64,000 bases of DNA. Origin: Treponema sp. UBA6852 (lineage in GTDB: Bacteria > Spirochaetota > Spirochaetia > Treponematales > Treponemataceae). The position numbers and the translations under genes were made by a program. Numbering within the stretch: the first letter of the stretch is position 1; every line of letters starts with the position of its first letter. Under the pieces are notes generated by a model. The model ran no database searches and was not told the origin of the DNA. It saw only the letters and a program-made list of their open reading frames with translations. This document shows positions 52,780 to 61,389 of this stretch, piece after piece. Location: NCBI GenBank assembly GCA_002449305.1, contig DKDI01000013.1, forward strand, positions 1-64,000, given 5' to 3'.

Positions 52780-54420
52780 TTAGATTCTAATTTTTTTATT
52801 CAAGCCTGCATAATATTCTTTTCTAAGCTGCTTAACCTGATCGTCCTTGAGATAATCATCAAAATTCATCATGCGGTCAATTATTCCTTTAGGAGTGATT
52901 TCGATAATTCTGTTTGCAATTGTCGAAATAAATTCGTGGTCATGGCTTGAGAACATTACAACGCCAGGAAACTTCACAAGGCCTTCGTTTAAGCTTTCAA
53001 TTGACTCAAGATCAAGATGGTTTGTAGGATCGTCAAGAATCAAAACATTTGCGCCGCTAAGCATCATTTTTGAAAGCATACAGCGCACTTTTTCGCCTCC
53101 AGAAAGAACCTTTACTTTTTTAAGCCCATCATCACCGGAAAAAAGCATGCGTCCCAAAAATCCGCGGACATAAGCATCATCCTGATCAGGAGAATACTGC
53201 TTGAGCCAGTCAGTTATTGTAAGCTCATTGTTAAAATAAGATGAATTGTCGCGACCCATGTAGCTGTGGCTTGTAGTCTGTCCCCAGCTATATGTTCCGC
53301 TGTCAGGCTTTTTTGTTTCTGAAACAATATCAAAAAATGAAGTTATTGAGTTATGTTCCATTCCGACAAAAGCAACTTTTTCGCCAGGATGAATTGTAAT
53401 GCTAAAGTCATTGAGCAGAACATTTCCATCGTCGTCCTTTGAATTCAATTTTTCAGCGGTAAGAACAAAATTTCCAATCTCGCGTTCAGGCTGAAATCCA
53501 ACATAAGGGAATTTTCGGCTCGTAACAGGAATATCTTCAAGCTCCATTTTTTCAAGCATTTTCTTGCGGCTCGAAGCCTGTCCTGACTTTGAAACATTGC
53601 TTGCAAACCGCTGTATAAACTGCTTAAGGTCTGCCATTTTGTCTTCGCGTTTTTTCTGCTGATCTTTTGCCTGCTTTTGAAGAATCTGGCTCATCTGATA
53701 CCAGAAGTCATAGTTTCCGGTAAACTGAGTAATTTTTCCGTAGTCAATATCGCAAGTAAATGTGCAGACTGCATTCAAAAAGTGGCGGTCATGCGAAACA
53801 ACAATAACGCAGTTCTCAAATTCCAAAAGAAATTCCTCAAGCCAAATAATGGACTCAAGGTCAAGACCGTTTGTAGGCTCATCGAGAATAAGATAATCAG
53901 GATTTCCAAAAAGAGCCTGGGCAAGAAGCACTCGTACCTTTTGGCTTTCGTCCAGCTCGCTCATCATTCTGTCGTGGAATTCCTCTTCAAGACCAAGACC
54001 AGAAAGCATCTGCTCAATCTGATTTTCTGCCTCGTAGCCTCCAAGCTCGCCAAATTCCGCCTGCATATCCGCAGCCTTCATTCCGTCTTCATCAGAAAAA
54101 TCTTCTTTTGCGTAAATTGCATCGATGTCCTTTTCCAACTGATAAAGCTTCGGATAGCCCATCTTTACAGTTTCTTTTACTGAATATCCGTCATATTTAA
54201 AGTGATCCTGGCTTAAAACCGACATACGTTCGCCGGGAGTAATTGTAATTGTTCCCGTGTCATGCTCTATTTCACCGGAAAGAATTTTCAAGAAAGTTGA
54301 CTTGCCTGCTCCGTTTGCACCAATAATTCCGTAGCAGTTTCCTTTCATAAATTTTATGTTCACATCTTTGAACAAAGGTTTTTCACTGAATTTTAGACTT
54401 ACATCTGTTACTGTAATCAA
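52780..54420 (-). CDS. ABC-F family ATPase with one degenerate site
   Basis: Soluble twin-ATPase protein of the ABC-F family (translation factors or antibiotic target protection), 546 residues, no membrane part. NBD1: Walker A GANGAGKS (34-41), signature-position SELDESQK (154-161), Walker B LILDEPTNGLD (Glu181). A charged linker (about 245-300) follows. NBD2: the P-loop position reads GMEHNSITS (353-361) without the GK[ST], the signature is canonical LSGGE (439-443), and Walker B is LILDDPTNHLD with Asp at the catalytic position (464). One composite site looks intact and the other dead (see findings). Confidence 0.88.
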   Translation of the reverse strand: MITVTDVSLKFSEKPLFKDVNIKFMKGNCYGIIGANGAGKSTFLKILSGEIEHDTGTITITPGERMSVLSQDHFKYDGYSVKETVKMGYPKLYQLEKDIDAIYAKEDFSDEDGMKAADMQAEFGELGGYEAENQIEQMLSGLGLEEEFHDRMMSELDESQKVRVLLAQALFGNPDYLILDEPTNGLDLESIIWLEEFLLEFENCVIVVSHDRHFLNAVCTFTCDIDYGKITQFTGNYDFWYQMSQILQKQAKDQQKKREDKMADLKQFIQRFASNVSKSGQASSRKKMLEKMELEDIPVTSRKFPYVGFQPEREIGNFVLTAEKLNSKDDDGNVLLNDFSITIHPGEKVAFVGMEHNSITSFFDIVSETKKPDSGTYSWGQTTSHSYMGRDNSSYFNNELTITDWLKQYSPDQDDAYVRGFLGRMLFSGDDGLKKVKVLSGGEKVRCMLSKMMLSGANVLILDDPTNHLDLESIESLNEGLVKFPGVVMFSSHDHEFISTIANRIIEITPKGIIDRMMNFDDYLKDDQVKQLRKEYYAGLNKKIRI

Positions 54421-54435
54421 TTTTTTTTCTCCGAT

Positions 54436-56037
54436 TTATTTTTTTCCAAAGAAGGATTTTATTCTAGCTAATACGCTTTTCTTTTGAGGCGATTTTTTAG
54501 ATTCCGCAGGCTTTGAAGAATAACTCTTTTTGCCCGAAGCATTTTTTTGCATTGAAGAATTTTTCTTTGCAACGCTTTGTTTTTTTGAAGAATACTTTTG
54601 CTTATTTGAAGACGAAGAAGTAAGGGATGCGTATTTTTCCTTATAAACTTTCATGCGCTCTTCTGTTGACATTGTGGCAAGCTTGTCTTCATCAATATAA
54701 ACACGTCTGTCGCGCTTGTATTCTTTTTTAGCTTCTTCGTTGCGTGAAGAATAACGGCCTCTTCCTTTTTTTGAAGAACGTCTTCTATCTGAACTGCCAT
54801 TTTTTCTATTGTATTCAGCTGCACGGCGGCGTCCAAATTCGCTTTTGTCATTGTAATCTTCGTGATAACTGTCAAGTTTTATATATACACCGGCGCTTTT
54901 GTCTTGAACAAACATGGATTCATCTGCGACACAGCTAGGAATGGGCTTTTCAATATAACGCTCAATCGGCGGTAAGGAATAAACGTCCTGCTCACTGCAA
55001 AATGTAAATGCCTTTCCTGATTTTCCGGCACGTGCAGTTCTTCCAATGCGATGCACGTAGTTTTCAGCCTCATTCGGCAAGTCGTAGTTTATAACCATCG
55101 CAAGGTCGTTTACATCAATTCCACGGGCGGCAACATCTGTAGCAACGAGACATTTTATAGCTCCGGCTTTAAATTTATCCATTATGGCAAGGCGTTTTTT
55201 CTGCGGAAGGTCTCCGATTATAAACTCGCTTTCAAATCCGTTCATTCTAAGACGCTTTGCAACAATCTCGCAGCTTTTTTTTGTATTGCAGAAAACAATC
55301 AGGCTTTCAGGCTTTTCACGCGAAATAATTCCAAGCAAAAGTTTCATTTTGTCATCGCTTGAAACATGAAAAAGCTCCTGGGCAATTTCGTCAACAGTTA
55401 TATTTTCCGCAGCAATTGTAATTTCTGCCGGATTGCGGGTATATTCCCAAGCGAGATTTTTTACATAGGAATTTAAGGTCGCGCTAAAAAGCATTGTCTG
55501 CCGCTGCTCGCTTGAAGGCAAAACTTTTATAAGTGTTCTTAAATCCGGATAAAATCCCATGTCAAACATTCTGTCGGCTTCGTCAATCACAAGAAAAGCA
55601 ACAGAACTCAAATCCATTTGATTTCCATGGTTTAAGTCAATTACACGTCCCGGAGTTCCAATCATAATGTCCACACCTTTTTTTAAGGACGCAACCTGCT
55701 TGTCATATCCAACGCCGCCGTAGAAACTAGCGCATTTTAGAGAAGTGAACTTTGCAAGTTTTTGAGCTTCTTCCTGAACTTGAACAGCAAGCTCCCTTGT
55801 AGGAACCATAATCAAAGCTTTTTTTCCTGCCGCCTCTCCGCGTGTCAAAAGCTCCTGAATAACGCTTGTTAAATACGCCGCAGTTTTTCCAGTTCCTGTC
55901 TGCGACTGAACATACAAATCTCTTCCTTCCAAAGAAGACTTTAAAACCTGCTCCTGAACAGGAGTGCAATCCACGTAGCCTGCATCTTCAATTCCCTGCA
56001 AAAGGCTTTCGTGTAAAGAAAATTCTGTAAATTTCAT
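54436..56037 (-). CDS. DEAD-box RNA helicase
   Basis: ATP-dependent RNA helicase of 533 residues, probably in ribosome assembly or mRNA decay. Motifs: Q motif VDCTPVQEQVL, I SQTGTGKTAAY, Ia PTRELAVQ, II VIDEADRMFDMGF, III FSATL, V DVAARGIDV, VI HRIGRTARAGKSG. From about residue 395 there is a long basic Ser/Lys/Arg-rich tail (RRRSSKKGRGRYSSRNEE, KKNSSMQKN) likely for RNA binding. Starts MKFTEFSLHESL. It lies 15 nt upstream of the ABC-F gene and both are minus strand, so they may be co-transcribed. Confidence 0.93.
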   Translation of the reverse strand: MKFTEFSLHESLLQGIEDAGYVDCTPVQEQVLKSSLEGRDLYVQSQTGTGKTAAYLTSVIQELLTRGEAAGKKALIMVPTRELAVQVQEEAQKLAKFTSLKCASFYGGVGYDKQVASLKKGVDIMIGTPGRVIDLNHGNQMDLSSVAFLVIDEADRMFDMGFYPDLRTLIKVLPSSEQRQTMLFSATLNSYVKNLAWEYTRNPAEITIAAENITVDEIAQELFHVSSDDKMKLLLGIISREKPESLIVFCNTKKSCEIVAKRLRMNGFESEFIIGDLPQKKRLAIMDKFKAGAIKCLVATDVAARGIDVNDLAMVINYDLPNEAENYVHRIGRTARAGKSGKAFTFCSEQDVYSLPPIERYIEKPIPSCVADESMFVQDKSAGVYIKLDSYHEDYNDKSEFGRRRAAEYNRKNGSSDRRRSSKKGRGRYSSRNEEAKKEYKRDRRVYIDEDKLATMSTEERMKVYKEKYASLTSSSSNKQKYSSKKQSVAKKNSSMQKNASGKKSYSSKPAESKKSPQKKSVLARIKSFFGKK

Positions 56038-56171
56038 TGCTAAATCCTAAAAATATAATTACATCTTTGCGATAAAAGTCAATTTCTTTCTATAATATAA
56101 ATAGTTAGCTTAGTATACAAGTTTTTTCAGATAGTATCAATTGAAATAAGATAAATGAATTTTTATTCACA

Positions 56172-56207
56172 CAAAAAAAATCCCGAGGAAAATTCCCCGG
56201 GAAAAAT
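56172..56207 (-). terminator. Intrinsic terminator
   Basis: On the minus strand TCCCGGGG and CCTCGGGA form a stem (one mismatch) followed by eight T. It lies after the small reading frame at 56231. The gap to the helicase start (56038-56171) holds nothing else clear. Confidence 0.7.
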
Positions 56208-56230
56208 CGCTCACTTCTTGAGTTCTTATT

Positions 56231-56494
56231 TTATTCTATTTGAATATCTGAAACTTCATAGCTTCCTTTATCCAACGGCTCAAAGAAAACTTGCAGATTT
56301 TTTATTCCAGAAACAGGAGACAAAATCTCAAATTCTGTTTCGCTTCCTGTGCAGAATTTATCGTAACCTATGCCCAAAGAACTATTTTCCTTCTCAAATT
56401 TTATTCCTATGTGAATCATATTTCCAGAATCGCTTTTTATCTTGTATTTCACAGATTTGACAGAATCATATCCATCTAAAGTTTTTGTGAACAT
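56231..56494 (-). pseudogene. Short frame, probable C-terminal gene remnant
   Basis: An 87-residue frame beginning MFTKTLDGYDSVKSVKYKIK and ending FFEPLDKGSYEVSDIQIE. It has the beta-strand pattern of the last part of a carbohydrate-binding or galactose-binding-like domain, no signal peptide and no ribosome site. The frame is open upstream only to a TAA near 56535, next to the 5S gene, so any longer gene has been lost. It could also be a short intact gene from an unusual start; I judge remnant more likely. Confidence 0.4.
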
Positions 56495-56545
56495 TAAAAC
56501 TGAAAGATTTTTATTGATTGAAAAAAAAAGCGTTTAAAATAAAAA

Positions 56546-56653
56546 TACGGCAGCTTCCTACTTTCCCGCGTTAGCAGTATCATCGGCGTAGAAGAGCTTG
56601 ACTTCCGTGTTCGGTATGGGAACGGGTATTGCCTCTTCACTTTGGCTACCGTG
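56546..56653 (-). rRNA. rrf: 5S ribosomal RNA, solitary
   Basis: On the minus strand the 108-nt sequence has the terminal helix ACGGTAGC/GCTGCCGT, the conserved CCCGTTCCCATACCGAACAC core with GAAGTCAAGCTCTTCTACGC, and GCGGGAAAGTAGGAAGC. No 16S or 23S sequence is present on either side. Its promoter at 56660-56688 would start transcription at about the mature 5' end. Confidence 0.93.
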
Positions 56654-56659
56654 ATTAAG

Positions 56660-56688
56660 AATATATACTTTCCAAAAAAAAATGTCAA
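56660..56688 (-). promoter_or_regulatory. Dedicated promoter of the solitary 5S gene
   Basis: On the minus strand TTGACA (56688-56683) and TATATT (56665-56660) are spaced by exactly 17 nt. The predicted start falls about 7 nt on, at the first base of the 5S helix. Confidence 0.8.
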
Positions 56689-56782
56689 TATGAATTTGCA
56701 AAAACTATTATTTTTTTTAGAAAAATTTTGAATTTTTCAGTATGAAAACAGTTAGCTTACGGTTTCAAGCACACAAATTTTG

Positions 56783-57385
56783 TTAAAGCGGCTTAAAATC
56801 TGAAGCTGGATGCTTACATACAGGGCAAATAAAATCGTCCGGCAAAGTTTCGCCTTCGTAAATATATCCGCATACAGTGCAAATAAATCCCTTTTTCTTT
56901 TCCGTGGAAGCCGGCTTTGGCTTTATATTATTCTGATAAAATGAATACGTTGCTGAAGGAACTTGCGACAAAACTTCACCGTCTGTAACATCAGCAATAA
57001 AAAGAGTGTGCGTTCCCAAATCCAAAGTAGAAACAACTTTCGCACTCAAAAATGCGTTTGTTTCCTCCGCAATATAAACAAGACCGTTTGCAGATCTTTT
57101 AAAAGAAATTGACTCCAGTTTGTCTGTATTTCTGCCGCTTTGAAAGCCCCAGTGCTTGTAAGTTCCAAATTTTGAATTTTCTGCTAGAACTGAAACATTG
57201 AATTCTTTTGTTTTCAGAATCATGTCGTGCGTATAATTCGCTTTGTTTACCGTCAAAGAAATTCTGTTAGGCTGGGAAGTAACCTGCCCTACAGTATTCA
57301 CAATGCAGCCGTTGTCTTTTTCGCCGTCTTTTGCAGTCAAAATAAAAAGACCGTAAGACAAATTGAACATAGCCTTGTTATCCAT
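56783..57385 (-). CDS. Flavin reductase-rubredoxin fusion (Hrb-like)
   Basis: A 200-residue protein joining an FMN-binding flavin reductase-like domain (residues 1-155: NLSYGLFILTAKDGEKDNGC, NTVGQVTSQPNRISLTVNKA) and a C-terminal rubredoxin (residues 165-200) with the iron ligands CTVC and CPVC (KGFICTVCGYIYEG, DDFICPVCKHPASDF). This is the plan of high-molecular-weight rubredoxin, which in anaerobes passes electrons to flavodiiron proteins for oxygen or NO removal. That role is by analogy. Stand-alone gene with a GGAGG-type site upstream. Confidence 0.88.
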   Translation of the reverse strand: MDNKAMFNLSYGLFILTAKDGEKDNGCIVNTVGQVTSQPNRISLTVNKANYTHDMILKTKEFNVSVLAENSKFGTYKHWGFQSGRNTDKLESISFKRSANGLVYIAEETNAFLSAKVVSTLDLGTHTLFIADVTDGEVLSQVPSATYSFYQNNIKPKPASTEKKKGFICTVCGYIYEGETLPDDFICPVCKHPASDFKPL

Positions 57386-57448
57386 AAAGAACCTCCGTTA
57401 AGAAAGTGAATTACTTTAAATATAACAAAAGCTATAAAATATGCAAAG

Positions 57449-57751
57449 TTATTTTAATTTTTTTTCGATTTCCTGAATTTTTTCAAGAATAACCGGCTTG
57501 TTTTTTTTGTTATAGAATTCCGCAAGTTTTCCAAGTGCAAAAAGTTCATCTTTTAAGGCAAGAAGTTTTTCCATGGGTAAATTTTCTGGAATATATTCAA
57601 CAAGCACGCTGCCCGTTTTTTCATTGCGCTCAACTTTTTTTACGGCAGAATGGCTTCCCACCGCTGAATACAATGCGGAAAATATATCATCATCTTTAAA
57701 AACTTCATTGCGTAAACGGATTCTTCCTGGAAAAAAACTTGAAACAATCAT
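57449..57751 (-). CDS. HMA-like small protein beside a P-type ATPase
   Basis: A 100-residue protein whose first ~75 residues have the fold pattern of a heavy-metal-associated domain (FFPGRIRLRNEVFKDDDIFS, KTGSVLVEYIPENLPMEKLL) but with no cysteine at all, followed by a charged helix. The FPGRIRLR signature is shared with the N-terminus of the adjacent ATPase. It starts 3 nt after the ATPase stop, so they are surely co-expressed. The role may be as a regulatory or docking partner; this is inference. Confidence 0.7.
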   Translation of the reverse strand: MIVSSFFPGRIRLRNEVFKDDDIFSALYSAVGSHSAVKKVERNEKTGSVLVEYIPENLPMEKLLALKDELFALGKLAEFYNKKNKPVILEKIQEIEKKLK

Positions 57752-57754
57752 TTT

Positions 57755-59827
57755 TTAATCCAATGAGCTCATTGCATTTACGCTGATTGCAACTGTGGAG
57801 CTATTATGAAGCAAGGCTGCCATTTGCGGTGTTATGGAACCAGCAAGTCCGCCGGCAATAAGCGCAGAATTTATTCCAATTATAGCACGGTTGTTTCCGT
57901 GAATTCTTGAAATTAAGTTTCGGCTTATTTTCCGCAGAACTGGAAGAGAATCCAAGCCGTCATCAGGAAGAAGAATATCCGCAGTTTCGCTTGCAATTGA
58001 GCTTGCTTTTCCCATTGCAATTCCAACATTTGCCGCAGAAAGAGCTGGAGAATCATTGATTCCGTCTCCAACCATAACAACTTTGTGTCCTTCTTTCTTA
58101 AGCTTTTCAATCCAAGATACTTTTGTGTCTGGAAGAGCTTCAGCAACAAAATCTGTTACGCCAGTTTTTTCCGCAACTTCTTTTGCAGTATGCTTATTAT
58201 CGCCTGTAATCATAATAACATTCTTAAAACCAGACTCTTTCAATTTTTTTATTACAGCGCAAGATTCTTTTCTGATTGGATCTTCAATTATGATTATAGC
58301 GGCAAGTTCTCCGTCAATTGCAAAATAAAGCTGAGAGCAGCCAGTTATTGTATTTATGCAGTCTTCAACTTCTTTTGTAAGCGGAATTTTTTCATCATCA
58401 AAAATAAAATGCGCGCTTCCTATGCGGAGTTTTTTTCCATCAAGGCTAGAAGCAATTCCATGCGCAAGAATATATTCTACTTTTGTGTGCTCTTCCTTGT
58501 GGTTCAATCCTCTGGACGCAGCTTCATTTACAACCGCCCGCGCCAAAGAATGAGGGAAATGCTCTTCAAGGCAAGCAGCAAGCTTTAAAACTTCATTTTC
58601 GTTTCTAGTGCCAAAAACAACAATCTTTTTTACAACAGGGTTTGATTCTGTCAATGTTCCTGTCTTGTCAAAAACAATTGTGTCAGCTTCAGCGAATTCC
58701 TCAAGAAATTTTCCGCCTTTCGCAAGAATTCCGTTCCGGGCGCAATCTCTCATTGCAGAAAGAACTGAAATCGGAGCAGAAAGCTTCATAGCGCATGAAT
58801 AATCCACAAGCAATGTTGAAGCCGCCTTTGTAAAGTTGCGTGTAAAGAAATACGCAAGACCTGCAATTAAAAAGTTGTATTTTACAAGATTGTCAGCAAC
58901 ACGTTCCGCTTTTTCCTGGCTTGCAGCCTTAAGCGAATTTGAGCGGTCAATCATATTTGCAATTTTGCTTACTTTGGTTTCTCCGCCGCAAGCCTTCACT
59001 TTTATTTTTATTTCGCCTTCTTCAAGAATTGTGGAAGCAAAAACAGACGAGCCTTTTTCACGCTGCACAGGCAAAGCTTCTCCAGTCATTGAAGATTGGT
59101 TCACCATTCCAACTCCGTCCACAACAGTTCCGTCAACAGGAATTACAGAGCCAGCGCGAACAATAACAATGTCGCCAGCCTTTAAAAGCTGTGTAGAAAT
59201 CTCTTTTTCTTCTCCGTCCTGAACAATTGTAACGGTTTCATCAGTTATAAGAAGCGACTGAGTCAAATTGTCGTGGGACTTTCGCTTTGTGTAATCTTCG
59301 AGAGTATCGCCGATATTCAAAAGGAAATTTATAGTTCCAGCTGTATCTATGTCGCCAGTTAAATATGAAAGAGAAATTGCAGCCGCATCAAGAGTTTCCG
59401 CACAGAACGGCTTACCTCTCACTACGCTTGCAATACCCTTTTGAACACGAGGAACAATTGAAACAAGAGAAATGATTTTTCTCAATGGAAGAGGAAGAAG
59501 TTTTTTTAGAAAATGCTCAACTGTAAGGGACAGCAACGACTCCAAAAGACTTTCCTGCACAGAAGGCATAGAAACGCTTGAAAGCAGATTTTCATCATTG
59601 AGATACTTTCCATCAAGAGCCTTTACATAGGAAAGAACTGTTTCCAAGGAAGTATCTTTATATTCAATAAGAATGCTTCCTGAAACTATATTAACAGAAA
59701 CAGAAATTATTCCTTCTTGAAGACCAACAAGCATCTGAACAAGCATTGCCTGACGCAAAGACAGAATGTGACGCTCATATCTAAGCCTTACTCTGCCTGG
59801 AAGACTGTGAGAAATCTGAAAATCCAT
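57755..59827 (-). CDS. P1B-type metal-transporting ATPase with altered metal motif
   Basis: Membrane ATPase of 690 residues. The N-terminal HMA-like region (1-75) has LPGRVRLRYER instead of a CxxC loop. The actuator motif is MTGEALPVQ (248-255), the phosphorylation site DKTGTLT (Asp387) and the hinge MVGDGINDSPALSAANVGIA in the P-domain. The membrane metal motif, normally CPC, reads Y-S-C (residues 343-345 in VDYSCAMKLSAPISVL). Helices flank these. It belongs to the heavy-metal P-type group, but the ion is uncertain; the motif change argues against standard Cu or Zn/Cd classes. Confidence 0.88.
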   Translation of the reverse strand: MDFQISHSLPGRVRLRYERHILSLRQAMLVQMLVGLQEGIISVSVNIVSGSILIEYKDTSLETVLSYVKALDGKYLNDENLLSSVSMPSVQESLLESLLSLTVEHFLKKLLPLPLRKIISLVSIVPRVQKGIASVVRGKPFCAETLDAAAISLSYLTGDIDTAGTINFLLNIGDTLEDYTKRKSHDNLTQSLLITDETVTIVQDGEEKEISTQLLKAGDIVIVRAGSVIPVDGTVVDGVGMVNQSSMTGEALPVQREKGSSVFASTILEEGEIKIKVKACGGETKVSKIANMIDRSNSLKAASQEKAERVADNLVKYNFLIAGLAYFFTRNFTKAASTLLVDYSCAMKLSAPISVLSAMRDCARNGILAKGGKFLEEFAEADTIVFDKTGTLTESNPVVKKIVVFGTRNENEVLKLAACLEEHFPHSLARAVVNEAASRGLNHKEEHTKVEYILAHGIASSLDGKKLRIGSAHFIFDDEKIPLTKEVEDCINTITGCSQLYFAIDGELAAIIIIEDPIRKESCAVIKKLKESGFKNVIMITGDNKHTAKEVAEKTGVTDFVAEALPDTKVSWIEKLKKEGHKVVMVGDGINDSPALSAANVGIAMGKASSIASETADILLPDDGLDSLPVLRKISRNLISRIHGNNRAIIGINSALIAGGLAGSITPQMAALLHNSSTVAISVNAMSSLD

Positions 59828-59876
59828 TGCAATCCCTTTTTAAAAATATATTTTTAAATATTTCAAGAATTGATTT

Positions 59877-60098
59877 TTAAGCGTTGGCTTTTGCTGCGTT
59901 TTTATTGTAAGCGGCCTCTGCCTTTATATCTTCCGCGTCTTCTTTTACAGTTTCAACAAAAGAAGCAGCATCATCTTTAAGCTGCATTCCCGCACTGATA
60001 ACTTTAGAGCAGACTTTCTTGAATCCAGCTGTTTTTACCAAGGCAAGAGTTACTCCGCCAACCGCAACACCAATAGCAAATGCACCTAATTTTGTCAT
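59877..60098 (-). CDS. Small glycine-rich membrane protein of the ATPase cassette
   Basis: A 73-residue protein with one N-terminal membrane segment containing glycine-zipper spacing (GAFAIGVAVGGVTLALV), followed by a charged helix rich in Ala, Asp, Lys and Glu. It resembles DUF6110-type small proteins that I recall next to metal P-type ATPases; that label is tentative. The ATG at 60098 is fixed by GAGG about 8 nt upstream. Lies 49 nt ahead of the ATPase gene, same strand. Confidence 0.65.
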   Translation of the reverse strand: MTKLGAFAIGVAVGGVTLALVKTAGFKKVCSKVISAGMQLKDDAASFVETVKEDAEDIKAEAAYNKNAAKANA

Positions 60099-60301
60099 AA
60101 AAACACCTCGCAAGTATTATATTTTCTTTCATTATATAAACTGAATAAATTTTTTCAAGTCTACATTGCACTCAATAAAGATAATCATTTTCAAAATAAA
60201 AGCAACTTTTTCACAAAATTTTAATAAAAAAGCAGAAATTAATGCAAATTAAACAAAAAAATTGTATATTTAAATTGAAACTTTTTACCGGAGGATTTTT
60301 T

Positions 60302-61309
60302 ATGGAAAACAAGGAATTGAAAATTGCGTTTTATGATGCCTGCAGCTATGACAAGGAATCTTTTTCAGAAGAAAACAAGAACTTTTTATTCAATATTGAT
60401 TTTTTTGACTTTCATCTGACAGAAAAAACTGCATTGACTGCATCTGGCTATGACATTGTATGCACATTTGTAAACGACACAATAAACAGAACCGTTATTT
60501 CCATACTGAAAAAATGCGGTGTAAAAATGATTGCATTGAGATGCGCTGGCTTTAACAACGTGGACCTTGAAGCCGCAAAAGAATTCGGCATAAAAGTTGC
60601 AAGAGTTCCAGCGTACTCGCCTCATTCTGTAGCAGAACACGCTCTTTCACTTTTGCTTTCTCTTACACGAAAAATTCCTCAGGCATATTTAAGAACTCGC
60701 TCTGGAAATTTCACATTGAACGGACTCACAGGCCGGGATTTGTGCGGACTTACAGCAGGAATCATAGGAACTGGAAAAATCGGAAAAGTAATGGCAGAAT
60801 GCCTTTCTGGAATTGGAATGAAAATCGTAATGTACGATGCCTATCCAGACAATGACTGGGCTGAAAAAAAAGGATTCACATATATTCCGCTTATTGAATT
60901 ATTCCAAAAAAGCGATGTAATCAGCCTGCACTGTCCTTTAACAGACGACACAAAGCATCTTGTAAACGAAAAGTCGCTTTCCATGATGAAAAATGATGCG
61001 GTCATAATAAATACAGGACGCGGTGCTTTAATCGATACTCATGCGTTAGTAAAAGCCTTAAAGAAAAGAACTATTGGAGGAGCGGCACTTGACGTTTACG
61101 AAGAAGAAAGCCGATATTTCTTTGCAGACTGGTCCGCAGACGTTATAAAAGACGATATGCTTGCACGCCTCTTAACTTTCCCAAATGTAATTATAACTGG
61201 ACATCAGGCATTTCTTACAAAGAATGCGCTTAAAGCAATCGCAGACACAACGCTTCAAAATATTCTGGACTTTACAGAAGGAAAAGAACTTAAAAATGAA
61301 GTTAAATAA
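60302..61309 (+). CDS. D-lactate dehydrogenase-type 2-hydroxyacid dehydrogenase
   Basis: NAD-dependent dehydrogenase of 335 residues, most like fermentative D-lactate dehydrogenases. It shows the Rossmann loop GIIGTGKIGKVMAE (near residue 150), catalytic Arg in NTGRGALID (near 235), Glu in LDVYEEE, and His in ITGHQAFLT (near 300). It probably reduces pyruvate to D-lactate in mixed-acid fermentation. The ATG at 60302 has a GGAGG site about 8 nt upstream; the frame from 60242 has none. Followed by a terminator. Confidence 0.9.
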   Translation: MENKELKIAFYDACSYDKESFSEENKNFLFNIDFFDFHLTEKTALTASGYDIVCTFVNDTINRTVISILKKCGVKMIALRCAGFNNVDLEAAKEFGIKVARVPAYSPHSVAEHALSLLLSLTRKIPQAYLRTRSGNFTLNGLTGRDLCGLTAGIIGTGKIGKVMAECLSGIGMKIVMYDAYPDNDWAEKKGFTYIPLIELFQKSDVISLHCPLTDDTKHLVNEKSLSMMKNDAVIINTGRGALIDTHALVKALKKRTIGGAALDVYEEESRYFFADWSADVIKDDMLARLLTFPNVIITGHQAFLTKNALKAIADTTLQNILDFTEGKELKNEVK

Positions 61310-61336
61310 AAAACAATAGGCTTTCATTATTCCTGA

Positions 61337-61366
61337 CGCCTCCTTTTTTGGAGGCATTTTTTTTTG
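61337..61366 (+). terminator. Intrinsic terminator after the dehydrogenase gene
   Basis: GCCTCC pairs with GGAGGC around six T, followed by ATTTTTTTTTT. Confidence 0.9.
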
Positions 61367-61389
61367 TTAATTTTTAGGAATTTCAGTCA

